A DNA stretch of 64,000 bases from Paratissierella segnis (lineage in GTDB: Bacteria > Bacillota > Clostridia > Tissierellales > Tissierellaceae): contig NZ_JACRTG010000007.1 in NCBI RefSeq assembly GCF_014385195.1, forward strand, positions 4,492-68,491, written 5' to 3'. This document shows, one piece after another, positions 29,527-38,372 of the stretch. Numbering within the stretch: position 1 is the stretch's first letter; the number at the start of each line of letters is the position of its first letter. A program made the position numbers and the translations under genes. The notes beneath the pieces were generated by a model. That model made no database searches and had not been told where the DNA came from. It was given only the letters and a program-made list of their open reading frames with translations.

Positions 29527-30339
29527 GTGGAAGAAGTTCTTTATAAATTATTAAATATTGTTAATAATAATTCTAGTGGTGATACTGAATATTCTATAGC
29601 AATGGGTTTATTGAAAAATATTGGGGCTATTGGCAAATTATCAATAGAACAAATGGCAGATAAGTGTTACACGAGTACTGCTTCATTAAGCCGTTTTTGT
29701 AGAAAACTGGGCTTTAGTAATTATTCCTTATTTAAAAGTTCATTTAATCAAAATCCTTCAGAGTTGCTTATGTCTTCAGATCATAATGTTTATTATAGCC
29801 ATTTAATGTCAGAGCAAAAAATTATAAACAGAGTAATAGAAAAACAAATTAATATTTTATCTACTTTTAAAGAAGAAATAGACGCAAACTGCATAAGTGA
29901 AATAATTGACGAAATTAATAATGCTGAAGCTATTTATTTAATATGTAATAAAGAAGTTCAAGCATCCATTTTTGATTTTCAGTATAAAATGCTTTTAGCA
30001 GGTAAATATGTTGAATACAGAAGAAGTGATTGGATTCAATCTTATTCTACAAAACCACATAGTTTAAGAATACAAATTAATATTTTTACTGTTGAAGGGT
30101 ATAGCAGTATGCACTCAAATATAATAGGGATTGATATTGCGGAGAGAATTAATTCAAAGGATAAAAGGTTAGTAGACCTTAAAGTTATTATAACTGATGA
30201 GGTTCCAATAATTACAACAAAAAACAATAGAAATATGGAAGATGGTAAAAATTGTTCTATGATATTGAGTACATTTCTTAAAATTTTAAGTATTGCATAT
30301 AGTGAAAAATATGTATTAAGTAAAAGAAGTAAGAAATGA
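29527..30339 (+). CDS. MurR/RpiR-family transcription regulator
   Basis: A 270-residue regulator. The N-terminal HTH_6 domain is clear: MADKCYTSTASLSRFCRKLGFSNYSLFK at about residues 41-70. The C-terminal half should be a SIS phosphosugar-sensing domain. The usual Gly-Ser-Ser phosphate loop is replaced by EAIYLICNKEVQASIFDFQ, so the sensor is degenerate or recognises a different ligand. The GTG start at 29527 follows TGGAGG. It lies downstream of, and in the same direction as, PTS cassette 1, which suggests but does not prove that it controls that cassette. Confidence 0.82.
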   Translation: MEEVLYKLLNIVNNNSSGDTEYSIAMGLLKNIGAIGKLSIEQMADKCYTSTASLSRFCRKLGFSNYSLFKSSFNQNPSELLMSSDHNVYYSHLMSEQKIINRVIEKQINILSTFKEEIDANCISEIIDEINNAEAIYLICNKEVQASIFDFQYKMLLAGKYVEYRRSDWIQSYSTKPHSLRIQINIFTVEGYSSMHSNIIGIDIAERINSKDKRLVDLKVIITDEVPIITTKNNRNMEDGKNCSMILSTFLKILSIAYSEKYVLSKRSKK

Positions 30340-30435
30340 GTAAAAAGAAACCGATTTCTTAAAAAACAGCATATTAGCACATGAGTTGTTATTTTTATTT
30401 TGAAAGGTTTTATTTATTATGCGTATCACTCCTTA

Positions 30436-32208
30436 TCAAGAAGAATAGTCAAATTGACTGTTGTAAAGATCATAATAAAAACCCTTCTTCTCAAGAAGCC
30501 CATTATGTGTACCTTGTTCAATGATTTTTCCGTCTCTCATAACAAGTATCAAGTCCGCATCTTTTATAGTTGATAAGCGATGAGCAATTATAAAAGAGGT
30601 TCTGCCTTTCATCATGGTTTCAAAGGCTCTCTGTATTTTTATCTCTGTTCTTGTATCTATTGAAGAAGTAGCTTCATCTAGAATTAGAATTGGTGGCAAA
30701 CACAGCATAACTCTGGCTATGCATAATAGCTGCTTCTCACCTTGCGATAGGCTTTCGCCATCATCTGAAATGATGGCATCATAACCTTGAGGCATTCTTT
30801 TAATCACATTGTGAACATGAGCTAGTTTAGCCGCATTTATTATCTCTTCCTCAGTAGCATCCGGTTTACCCATTATCAGATTATCACGTATTGTTCCTGA
30901 TTTGAGCCAAGTATCTTGTAATACCATCCCATAGTTAGTTCTTAAACTTTTTCTCTTTATTTCGTAAATATCATGTCCATCTATTGATATACAGCCATTG
31001 TCAACTTCATAAAATCGCATTAATAGGTTGATGATTGTTGTTTTTCCGCATCCGGTTGGGCCTACAATGGCAATTCTTTGACCTGGTTTTACTGAGATAT
31101 TTAAATCTTCAATAAACTTTTTGTTTGGATTATATGAAAAATCAACATGTTTTAAAACAACTTCGCCTTTTATATTATTTAATTCTTTAGCGTCAGGCGA
31201 ATCAGGGACTTCACTTTTTTCTTCTATTAACTCAAATATACGCTGAGCACAAGCTAATGAGTTTTGAAGTTCAGTAACAACTCCCGAAATTTCATTAAAA
31301 GGCTTGGTATATTGATTTGCATAATTTAAAAAGCTAGTTAGGACTCCTACAGTTAAATTACCGTTAATTACGGATAATGCTCCAAATATTCCAACTCCTG
31401 TGTAAACTAACCCATTTATAAACCTGGTAGACGGATTGGTTATAGATGAAAAAAATACAGCATTCAGAGAAGCTTTCTCCAATCTTAAATTTATTTCCTC
31501 AAAATCCTTTGAAGATTCAGCTTCATGACTAAATGCCTGAACGACCTTCTGATTTCCTATCATTTCATCAATAAAAGCAGTTTGTTCACCTCTTATTTCT
31601 GATTGAAGTTTAAACATGCTATAGGTTTTTTTTGCGATAAAACTTGCTGCAAATATGGATATTGGAGTCAAACATACTACTACAAAAGCTATAGGAACAC
31701 TTTCTTTAAACATAAATATAAGAGTACCTAATATAGTGATAACACCGGTGAAGAATTGAGTAAACCCCATCAAAAGCCCATCGGCAAATTGATCCACATC
31801 TGCTATAACCCTACTGACTATCTCCCCGTAAGAATGGCTATCAACGTATTTGAGCGGCAGAGTTTCAATTTTCTCAAAGGCTTCTTTTCTTATGTCACTT
31901 ATCACATTATAAACGATCCTATTATTGTAAACATTCATAATCCATTGAAATATGGCAGTAGTACCAATAAATATTCCTATGGAGATTAAAACTGATGTAA
32001 GTCCATTTATATCAACATTATTTACACCTGCAATGCAATCAATAGCTTTGCCGATAAGGGTAAGTATATAAAGAGATGAGGCTACGGATATTCCTGCAGA
32101 TATTATGGATAAAAATATGTAAATCCAATATTTTTTTACATATATTAACACTTTAATTAAGGTTGTTTTTTGATTTTTCAATTCTATAACTTTGTCCAAT
32201 TTATTCAC
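30436..32208 (-). CDS. ABC exporter half-transporter, catalytic subunit of a heterodimer
   Basis: A 590-residue type IV ABC exporter with six N-terminal membrane helices (about residues 1-310) and a C-terminal ATPase domain. Walker A is GPTGCGKTT (about 372). The signature is LSQGEKQ in place of LSGGQ. Walker B with catalytic Glu is LILDEATSSID, and the H-loop is AHRLSTI. Its partner, encoded immediately upstream, has a degenerate Walker B. The pair therefore forms one intact and one degenerate ATP site, as in BmrCD/TM287-288. The GTG start at 32208 overlaps the partner's TGA. A TTG three codons later is better spaced from AAGGTGA and is an equal candidate. Exported substrates are unknown; drugs or lipids are typical. 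Confidence 0.92.
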   Translation of the reverse strand: MNKLDKVIELKNQKTTLIKVLIYVKKYWIYIFLSIISAGISVASSLYILTLIGKAIDCIAGVNNVDINGLTSVLISIGIFIGTTAIFQWIMNVYNNRIVYNVISDIRKEAFEKIETLPLKYVDSHSYGEIVSRVIADVDQFADGLLMGFTQFFTGVITILGTLIFMFKESVPIAFVVVCLTPISIFAASFIAKKTYSMFKLQSEIRGEQTAFIDEMIGNQKVVQAFSHEAESSKDFEEINLRLEKASLNAVFFSSITNPSTRFINGLVYTGVGIFGALSVINGNLTVGVLTSFLNYANQYTKPFNEISGVVTELQNSLACAQRIFELIEEKSEVPDSPDAKELNNIKGEVVLKHVDFSYNPNKKFIEDLNISVKPGQRIAIVGPTGCGKTTIINLLMRFYEVDNGCISIDGHDIYEIKRKSLRTNYGMVLQDTWLKSGTIRDNLIMGKPDATEEEIINAAKLAHVHNVIKRMPQGYDAIISDDGESLSQGEKQLLCIARVMLCLPPILILDEATSSIDTRTEIKIQRAFETMMKGRTSFIIAHRLSTIKDADLILVMRDGKIIEQGTHNGLLEKKGFYYDLYNSQFDYSS

Positions 32209-33956
32209 CTTATTTCATTTTCTACTTTAGTATATTGAGAATAGTATATCTCATTATATATTGCACATTTTCCCAATAGCTCTTCATGAGTTCCAATTGC
32301 GGTTATCTTGCCATTATCCAAAACAACTATTTTATCGGCTTGCCTTATTGCAGAGGTTCTTTGAGAGACTATGAATACGGTAGGTTTATCTTTCATATTT
32401 TTAATAGCGGCTCTCAGCTTGGCATCAGTTGTAAAATCCAAAGCCGATGCACTATCATCTAATATTAGGATTTCAGGTTTTTTAATCAATGCTCTGGCTA
32501 TTGTCAATCTTTGTTTTTGTCCGCCCGATAAATTTTTCCCGCCTTGCTCGATAAAGCTGTTTATTCCCTTATCTTTTTTCTCAACAAATTCTTTTGCCTG
32601 GGAGATGTACAATGCTTCTTCAATATCTTCAATGGAGGCATCTTTTTTACCCCAGTACAAATTATCTTTTATACTTCCTTTAAACAATACGGCTTTCTGC
32701 ATTACAATCCCTATATTTTTCCTCAGCTCGTCAATGTTATATTCCTTAACACTTTGACCATTTATCAATAAATCTCCTTCTGTAACATCATAAAATCTTG
32801 GAATGAGATTTACTAATGAAGATTTTCCGGAGCCGGTTCCTCCTATAATGCCTATTGTTTCACCTTTTTCTACTTTGAGGTTAATATTTGATAAAGCATC
32901 TTCTCCTTCATCATAATATTTTAAAGACACGTTTTTAAATTCAATAAAAGATTTCTTAGAATTATCCTGAATAGAAGAAAATTCTTTTTTATTATTACTG
33001 TTCTTATCCATCTTTGACTTAATTTCAAGTATACTTTGTATGCGGTTTCCGCTGGCTACAGCCTTTGTTACGGAAATTATCAAGTTTGCCAGCTTAATAA
33101 GTTCGATTAATATTTGAGACATATAACTCACCAGCGCTATTACTTCTCCTGTTGTTAAAAGACCTATATTAACCTTTATTGCTCCGGTGTAGAGTAAAAT
33201 AATAATTGCTGCATTTACTATTATATAGGTAGCCGGGTTCATAAAGGCAAGGATTTTTCCTGCAAATATTTGCAGTTTTTTAAGATGTTCACTGTTTTTG
33301 TTAAAATTTTGTATTTCTTCTTCCTCTTTATGAAAAGCACGAATGACACGAGCTCCTATAAGATTTTCTCTAGTACTATTGAGAACATCATCAAGAGCTG
33401 CCTGAACTTTTTTATATAAAGGGATACTTATAAGCATAACTCCAAATATTATTAATGAAATGAGCGGGATTGCAATAAGAAAAATAATTGCCGACTTTGT
33501 ATCAATTGTAAAGGCCATAATCATCGAACCTATAACGATAAAAGGTGAACGCATAAACAATCTTAGCACCAAATTGACACCGGATTGGACTTGATTTATA
33601 TCGCTTGTTAGTCTTGTTATCATTGTAGATGTTCCTATCTTATCCATCTCCGAAAATCCCAATGACTGAATATGGTCAAATAATTTCTGCCTTATTATAG
33701 TTGAAAAGCCAACCGAAGCTTTGGCTGAATAGTATTGAGCTGTAATAGAGCATACTAAACCTATTATTCCGAATGTTATCATAACAGCACACATTTTTAT
33801 AATATAAGCATTATCTCCATCATTAATTCCCACATCAATAATTAATTTCATTATAATTGGAGTAAATAATTCAAAAGTCGCTTCAAGCATTTTAAATAAG
33901 GGAGCTAAAATTGCTTCTTTTTTGTAGCCTTCTAAATAGATTAATAATTTTCTCAT
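32205..33956 (-). CDS. ABC exporter half-transporter, degenerate-site subunit of a heterodimer
   Basis: A 583-residue type IV exporter subunit: membrane domain first, ATPase domain after about residue 330. Walker A is GGTGSGKSS and the signature LSGGQKQR is canonical. The Walker B catalytic Glu is replaced by Asp (LILDDSASALD), and the H-loop His by Gln (IVSQRTSAI). These changes mark the non-hydrolysing site of heterodimeric exporters. I chose ATG 33956, preceded by AAAGGAACAG, over an in-frame ATG seven codons upstream. The gene leads the two-gene operon; stop and start overlap with the following subunit. Confidence 0.92.
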   Translation of the reverse strand: MRKLLIYLEGYKKEAILAPLFKMLEATFELFTPIIMKLIIDVGINDGDNAYIIKMCAVMITFGIIGLVCSITAQYYSAKASVGFSTIIRQKLFDHIQSLGFSEMDKIGTSTMITRLTSDINQVQSGVNLVLRLFMRSPFIVIGSMIMAFTIDTKSAIIFLIAIPLISLIIFGVMLISIPLYKKVQAALDDVLNSTRENLIGARVIRAFHKEEEEIQNFNKNSEHLKKLQIFAGKILAFMNPATYIIVNAAIIILLYTGAIKVNIGLLTTGEVIALVSYMSQILIELIKLANLIISVTKAVASGNRIQSILEIKSKMDKNSNNKKEFSSIQDNSKKSFIEFKNVSLKYYDEGEDALSNINLKVEKGETIGIIGGTGSGKSSLVNLIPRFYDVTEGDLLINGQSVKEYNIDELRKNIGIVMQKAVLFKGSIKDNLYWGKKDASIEDIEEALYISQAKEFVEKKDKGINSFIEQGGKNLSGGQKQRLTIARALIKKPEILILDDSASALDFTTDAKLRAAIKNMKDKPTVFIVSQRTSAIRQADKIVVLDNGKITAIGTHEELLGKCAIYNEIYYSQYTKVENEIR

Positions 33957-34048
33957 TCTGTTCCTTTCTAAATGCATTTATTTCTCATATAGTTAATATT
34001 ATACTTCATTTTGCAATATATAAAAGGTGCTTTTTGCTCATATTGTGA

Positions 34049-34153
34049 TTAGTAGAAGTAGAAGGGGAAATAAAAAAACTTTCAATAGATCAAGCTGAGA
34101 AACATCTCGATGAATTGAAAGCTCTTTTTAAGGCTAATATAAATTTTCATTAA
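34049..34153 (+). pseudogene. Possible gene remnant, no start codon
   Basis: An in-frame stretch of 34 codons without ATG, GTG or TTG start encodes VEVEGEIKKLSIDQAEKHLD and ELKALFKANINFH before TAA. The helix-like composition is protein-like. It runs antisense into the last bases of the fapA-like gene. It may be a decayed C-terminus of a lost gene, or chance. Confidence 0.25.
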
Positions 34154-35568
34154 AGCATGCCAACACAAATACCATCTTCCGAATAATAAAGGGATCTACC
34201 TGCCAAAGGTTCATCAACCTTCATTTGGAATGGACCTATTTTTACGGTTGTTCCGGGATGTATGGTATCTGAACAAACAACTCGTCCATATCCCTTTGTG
34301 TTTATTAATTCCGTTATTTGTGCCAATTCTTTTTTCCCATTTTCAATTGACCTAGCGATTTCTTGATAGCTGTAGACTGCATCGTGTAGCGTCTTCTTTT
34401 TTTCAGGCGTTAAGCGATTGGCTGTTTCATATTGACGTAACAAAGAAATTAAAGATTCAAGACTGTGAGCTTTGGACTCCGATTGGGGAAGCTCCTTAAT
34501 CAGTTCTTGCTGTCTTTTAATTATTGTTGAATCGGTTCCAATCTCAAGATGGGTGTTTACGCCGGCTGCGGATCCTATAATACGTGCTTCTATATTTTCA
34601 CCCACTAAATATGTTCCGCCAACAATTTTGGATATAGAGCTGGTAGTTTGGAGGGTTTTTCCGCATTTGATATTGCTATTCATAATATAATCGGTTTTTA
34701 TATTTCCTTTGACAAAAACTCTGCTGTTTTCGATAAATCTGCTGGTTAAATCTCCTTCACAATTCAGATTGCTTCCGATTGCTCCACTTCGTAGAATAAT
34801 ATTTCCTCCTGATATAAGTGTTGCTGAACTAACCCCGCCACGTACTTCGATGTTTCCGGTAGCCTCTACGATAAATCCCGGATGAACTGCACCGCTTACG
34901 ATAATGTTACCTGCGACTTTTATATTTCCTGTTGAAATATCCACATTTTCTTTAATGAATAATGTTTCGTTTACATTAATTTTCCCGTAATTATAATTAA
35001 CTTGTCCATCAATTTTCGAAATGATTGCAGTTCCATCTTGGTTTAGTTTCGTGTTTTTACCCAATAATGAAGGCACTGGTTTACCCTTAATACATGAAAT
35101 TCTTTCGTTTGTTACAGAAATTCCGTCGGTACCTTCTGTAGGCAATGTTATATTACATAGAGTTTGACCTTGTTTAACGTTTTCAACAATTTCTAAATCG
35201 TGAAAATCTACAGTACCGTCTTCCCTTTCTTTAGGTTTCAAATCCCTTATTATTTTGAAAAGAATTTCATAGCTCCCATTTATTCCGTTAACCGGTCTAA
35301 CTCCGCGTGCCACTATGATATTTTTGTCATATATAGGTGATTTACTGATATTATCCAGTATCTTCTCTATTACACCGAATGTCACATTTTTGTTGGAAAG
35401 TGCTGTCATCAAGGCTTGAATACTGGGAGGCTTTCCACCGTTTTTAGGAGGTGCAATGTTTATATATGCTTCTAGTCTGTTATTTGATATAAAGACTTTT
35501 ATTATGGCATCTATAGGTTGAGGGCTTGAATCATCAATAGCTTTTGAATAATTATTGGAATTGTTCAT
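34150..35568 (-). CDS. FapA-like DUF342 protein (flagellar assembly protein A family)
   Basis: A 472-residue cytoplasmic DUF342 protein. The N-terminal domain (about residues 1-170) contains FISNNRLEAYINIAPPKNGG. The centre (about 180-310) is a stack of short Gly-Asn strands, such as VAGNIIVSGAVHPGFIVEATGNIEVRGG in two parts, giving a polymer-like beta-helix. The C-terminus has a coiled-coil stretch (about 345-430) and the ending VKIGPFQMKVDEPLAGRSLYY. FapA-type proteins influence flagellar number or placement in some bacteria and cell-envelope functions in others. ATG 35568 is preceded by AAGGAGAT. A sigma-D-type promoter lies upstream (35624-35650), supporting a link to motility. Confidence 0.85.
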   Translation of the reverse strand: MNNSNNYSKAIDDSSPQPIDAIIKVFISNNRLEAYINIAPPKNGGKPPSIQALMTALSNKNVTFGVIEKILDNISKSPIYDKNIIVARGVRPVNGINGSYEILFKIIRDLKPKEREDGTVDFHDLEIVENVKQGQTLCNITLPTEGTDGISVTNERISCIKGKPVPSLLGKNTKLNQDGTAIISKIDGQVNYNYGKINVNETLFIKENVDISTGNIKVAGNIIVSGAVHPGFIVEATGNIEVRGGVSSATLISGGNIILRSGAIGSNLNCEGDLTSRFIENSRVFVKGNIKTDYIMNSNIKCGKTLQTTSSISKIVGGTYLVGENIEARIIGSAAGVNTHLEIGTDSTIIKRQQELIKELPQSESKAHSLESLISLLRQYETANRLTPEKKKTLHDAVYSYQEIARSIENGKKELAQITELINTKGYGRVVCSDTIHPGTTVKIGPFQMKVDEPLAGRSLYYSEDGICVGML

Positions 35569-35623
35569 AGCAAATATCTCCTTTTTAAATTTCATAGCTC
35601 GACCTTCATTATACCCATTACCT

Positions 35624-35650
35624 ATATCGGCTATCTCTACTAAAAATTTA
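35624..35650 (-). promoter_or_regulatory. Sigma-D/FliA-type promoter of the fapA-like gene
   Basis: On the minus strand: TAAA, 15 nt, GCCGATAT. This fits the Bacillus SigD consensus TAAA-N14-16-GCCGATAT. It lies about 56 nt upstream of the ATG. Confidence 0.7.
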
Positions 35651-35858
35651 CACTGGGTGGATAAATTAAACCATCAATCTTAGATGATTCTTTAATATTT
35701 ATTGGTTAAATCAATGGTATAATTTAATATAGGAATATGTTCAAAGGCGGGATTAAATGAAAATATTTCAAAGATGTATAATAAATATGAGGAAGAAATC
35801 GCATAAAATATAGCTTGCGAGGTTATGTGATTTTTATCAACATAAGGGGGAACAGATA

Positions 35859-36518
35859 TTGTTTAAAAAAGTTAGACGATTATTATTAGTTTTATTGATA
35901 ATTTTAGTCGTATTGTTTATTGTAAGAGAAATGCCTTTTAAATCCTCGGAAAATGTAATTGTAATTGATCCGGGGCATGGGGGCAAAGACCCGGGGACTA
36001 TCGGGTTTAGCGGAAGTCATGAAAAAGACATTAACCTGGAGATTACTAAAAAACTAAAGAAAGAGCTGAAATCAAATGGATATAAGGTAATTTCGACCAG
36101 AGATAATGATGAATCGGTAGACAATCTTTTAAGGGCCGAGATAGCAAATCAAAAAAGAGCAAGGGTATTTATTAGTATTCATGGCAATTCCATGGAAGAT
36201 AACAGTTCTGTAGATGGAATTCAGGTATTATATTATCCGGATAGAGAAAGTACCATAGGCGATTTAAACAACAATGAATTCGCACAGATTATGATGAATT
36301 CATTAGTTAACGGAACAGGTGCAACTGATAAGGGGATAATAGAAAGAGAAGATCTGATCGTATTGAATCAGACAAAGATGCCCGCAATAATAATTGAATG
36401 TGGTTTTTTATCTAATGGAAATGAAGAGAAACTTTTACTTACAGATGATTATCAAAATAAGATAGTAGATTCAATAATAGACGGACTTAAAAATTATTTC
36501 AGCTCTAATATTAAATAG
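35859..36518 (+). CDS. N-acetylmuramoyl-L-alanine amidase, CwlD-like
   Basis: A 219-residue Amidase_3 enzyme with an N-terminal membrane anchor (RRLLLVLLIILVVLFIV, about residues 4-20). Zinc and catalytic residues appear in VIDPGHGGKDPG (His), SHEKDINLEI (Glu), VFISIHGN (His) and IIIECGFLSN (Glu). It cuts the amide bond between MurNAc and the peptide. The size and anchor match CwlD, which prepares muramic-delta-lactam in spore cortex. A vegetative autolysin role cannot be excluded. TTG 35859 follows AAGGGGG with a slightly long spacing. A homologous second amidase gene is at 56300. Confidence 0.88.
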   Translation: MFKKVRRLLLVLLIILVVLFIVREMPFKSSENVIVIDPGHGGKDPGTIGFSGSHEKDINLEITKKLKKELKSNGYKVISTRDNDESVDNLLRAEIANQKRARVFISIHGNSMEDNSSVDGIQVLYYPDRESTIGDLNNNEFAQIMMNSLVNGTGATDKGIIEREDLIVLNQTKMPAIIIECGFLSNGNEEKLLLTDDYQNKIVDSIIDGLKNYFSSNIK

Positions 36519-36543
36519 GACTAAAAATATTGATTAGAATGAC

Positions 36544-36578
36544 AAGGCAAGATTTCAATGTAAAATTGACCTTGCCTT
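36544..36578. terminator. Possible hairpin between convergent genes
   Basis: AAGGCAAG and CTTGCCTT form an 8-bp stem with a long loop between the convergent amidase and LOR/SDH-domain genes. It lacks a good T-run on either strand. Confidence 0.3.
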
Positions 36579-36591
36579 ATCTAACTGGTTT

Positions 36592-37647
36592 TCATATGGT
36601 AGTAGTGGATGACGTCCCTGTCAACCCTATAAATTTTTTTCTTTCTAAAGTTCTAATTTCATTGACTAACAGATTTACAAATAGCCCTACATCTGTGACT
36701 ATTCCTGTTGCCTGACTGCTACCTCTGTCACTTAGCTTAGTCACTACTGCTGAATTAATGTCGACACATATCATCTTGCATTTAGCAGCAAGCATATTAC
36801 CCGCTGCAATACCATGAAGCATTGTGCTGAGAACAAGCACTATTTCAGCGTCTTTTAATATATCACTGTAGGCCTGTTGAGCTTCTATCATGTCAGTGAT
36901 AGTATCTGGCAGAGGACCGTCATCCCTTAAACTTCCTGCGAGTATAAATGGAATGCCCTTTTTTATACATTCATACATAATCCCCGATTTCAAACAATTT
37001 GCTTCGACTGCTTTTTCAATTGAACCGTATTTATATATTTGATTAATTGCCCTCATATGATTTCTATATCCTTTTTCAGTTAATAGCCCGGTTTTGCTGC
37101 AAACGCCTAAGGAAGTTTGATATAGACTTTTTTCAATATCATGAACAGCCAAAGCATTTCCGGTTAAAAGGCTTGAAACATAGTTGTGTCTGATTAATTC
37201 AGCTAGATATTGATCTCCACCGGTGTGAACTATTACAGGTCCGGCTACTACGGTCAATTTTTTCCCATTATATACTAGGTCATAAGCTAATTTTTTAATT
37301 TGCATATCGTTTCTTCTTTCGGATGAAAATTTATTATCCATAAAATTAAATTCCTTTTTCTCATAAGCATTTTCATTTTCATTTACAATTCTAATTCCCG
37401 AATCGCCGCAAACGACTTTATCACCTTTTTTTATGTCTCTAAGTTTTTTACAGGAAGCTCCGGTTTTGTCTATTACAATCAAGGCATCCATTCTCTGATT
37501 TTTTACCTCAATCCAATTATTATTATAATATACCAAGGTGGTATTGTTTGTTGTAGAATAAAAGTCATCGGGAACATGCTTATCCCTTTTGGCTTCTTTT
37601 ATTGTTGCATTATAATTATTTTTAAATTCCATAGAATTTAGTATCAT
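36592..37647 (-). CDS. LOR/SDH-domain protein, ornithine-cyclodeaminase-like (TIGR00300 type)
   Basis: A 351-residue cytoplasmic protein of the LOR/SDH (TIGR00300) family. Conserved blocks are VAGPVIVHTGGDQYLAELI, YVSSLLTGNALAVHDIE, NHMRAINQIYKYGSI, ILAGSLRDDGPLPD and LSTMLHGIAAGNML. Related archaeal and cyanobacterial proteins carry ornithine cyclodeaminase activity, turning ornithine into proline and ammonia. The activity here is inferred from family, not shown. I chose ATG 37647, preceded by AAGGAGAT; the frame is open farther upstream, but that part is the T-box RNA. The proline-type specifier of the T-box fits a proline-making enzyme. Confidence 0.8.
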   Translation of the reverse strand: MILNSMEFKNNYNATIKEAKRDKHVPDDFYSTTNNTTLVYYNNNWIEVKNQRMDALIVIDKTGASCKKLRDIKKGDKVVCGDSGIRIVNENENAYEKKEFNFMDNKFSSERRNDMQIKKLAYDLVYNGKKLTVVAGPVIVHTGGDQYLAELIRHNYVSSLLTGNALAVHDIEKSLYQTSLGVCSKTGLLTEKGYRNHMRAINQIYKYGSIEKAVEANCLKSGIMYECIKKGIPFILAGSLRDDGPLPDTITDMIEAQQAYSDILKDAEIVLVLSTMLHGIAAGNMLAAKCKMICVDINSAVVTKLSDRGSSQATGIVTDVGLFVNLLVNEIRTLERKKFIGLTGTSSTTTI

Positions 37648-37675
37648 AAAATATCTCCTTTCATATAAATCAAAT

Positions 37676-37939
37676 AAAAAACCCCCATCCCAGAAAAGGG
37701 ACGGAGGTATATCGCGGTGCCACCCAATTTGATTAATCACATAAAATATAAAATATAAAATGTGTTTTAATTAATCCACTTGAAACCAGTAACGTTGGTA
37801 TACGGTCAAATTTATCATTTGCAACTCAAAGGTTCGGTTCAAAAGAACTTATCTTAGAAGATCTCTCAGTCGGTGAATCTTCCTTCCTGTTAGCCTATTT
37901 CCTTCTACTATTCCTTGTCATAGTTAAAATTATATATTT
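37676..37939 (-). ncRNA. T-box leader RNA, probable proline specifier
   Basis: On the minus strand the T-box sequence GGGTGGCACCGCG lies at 37713-37725. A strong terminator follows (CCTCCGTCCC paired with GGGATGGGGG, then T6; 37676-37708). Stem I contains AGTA in AATAGTAG on its 5' side and the AGAGA motif near 37863. The specifier loop reads GAA-CCG-A, with CCG at 37835-37837. This is a proline codon; shifting the frame by one gives CGA (Arg), which I consider less likely because GAA normally precedes the specifier. Uncharged tRNA should prevent termination and switch on the LOR/SDH-domain gene. Confidence 0.88.
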
Positions 37940-37945
37940 CATACT

Positions 37946-37974
37946 ATTATATGAAATATATTCTTAATTGTCAA
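37946..37974 (-). promoter_or_regulatory. SigA promoter of the T-box transcript
   Basis: On the minus strand: TTGACA, 17 nt, TATAAT, a perfect consensus. The predicted start is near 37939, just before stem I of the T-box. Confidence 0.88.
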
Positions 37975-38046
37975 ATTAAATTTTTCTAATCCAACACTGA
38001 ATTCTGAATTGTGAATTGATTAATAATAAGATTTTATTAAAATATA

Positions 38047-38075
38047 TTGACTTATTTATCGAGTTAGAGTATGCT
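38047..38075 (+). promoter_or_regulatory. SigA-type promoter of the feo operon
   Basis: TTGACT, 17 nt, TATGCT, with the Fur-like box immediately downstream of the predicted start. Confidence 0.65.
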
Positions 38076-38093
38076 TACTAATATAAAGGTAAA

Positions 38094-38108
38094 TGATAAC
38101 CATTATCA
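38094..38108 (+). promoter_or_regulatory. Fur-like operator of the feo operon
   Basis: TGATAACCATTATCA is a 7-1-7 inverted repeat with one difference from the classic TGATAATNATTATCA core. It lies 34 nt upstream of feoA, where a bound iron repressor would block transcription. Confidence 0.72.
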
Positions 38109-38141
38109 AATAGATTAAATAAAAAGAAGGAGGATGTAAAC

Positions 38142-38353
38142 ATGTCACTTACTATGGTCCCTTTGGGAGAAAAAAAATAATTTCAATGTTTAGAGGTAAG
38201 GATGAAATGAAACGCCGTCTTCAGGATCTAGAATTTGTAAAAGGGCAGGAAGTACAGGTTTTAGGTGAAAACGCATCAGGGCTGATTTTATTGGTTAAAG
38301 GAACAAAGATCGCGCTAAATCGTGGCTTAGCTTCGTTGATAATTGTGGAATAA
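38142..38353 (+). pseudogene. feoA: FeoA-type protein gene, interrupted by a frameshift at an A8 run
   Basis: ATG 38142 after AAGGAGG encodes MSLTMVPLGEKK and then hits TAA at 38178. Adding one A to the A8 run (38170-38177) rejoins it to the downstream frame, IISMFRGKDEMKRRLQDLEF, then KGQEVQVLGENASG and the end LASLIIVE. The restored protein would be about 70 residues, a normal SH3-like FeoA. The downstream frame also has its own ATG at 38186 but lacks a good ribosome site. This may be a sequencing or assembly error, transcriptional slippage, or a true loss. A second, intact feoA follows 19 nt later. Confidence 0.75.
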
Positions 38354-38372
38354 AATATAATTGGGAGGTGAA

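Noticed and set aside
35758..35814. 18-codon frame upstream of the CwlD-like gene
   Set aside because: It is short and of biased composition with only a modest upstream GGCGGG; there is no evidence of coding.
37648..37740. N-terminal extension of the LOR/SDH-domain gene up to 37740
   Set aside because: This stretch is the T-box antiterminator and terminator; ATG 37647 has a strong AAGGAGAT site.
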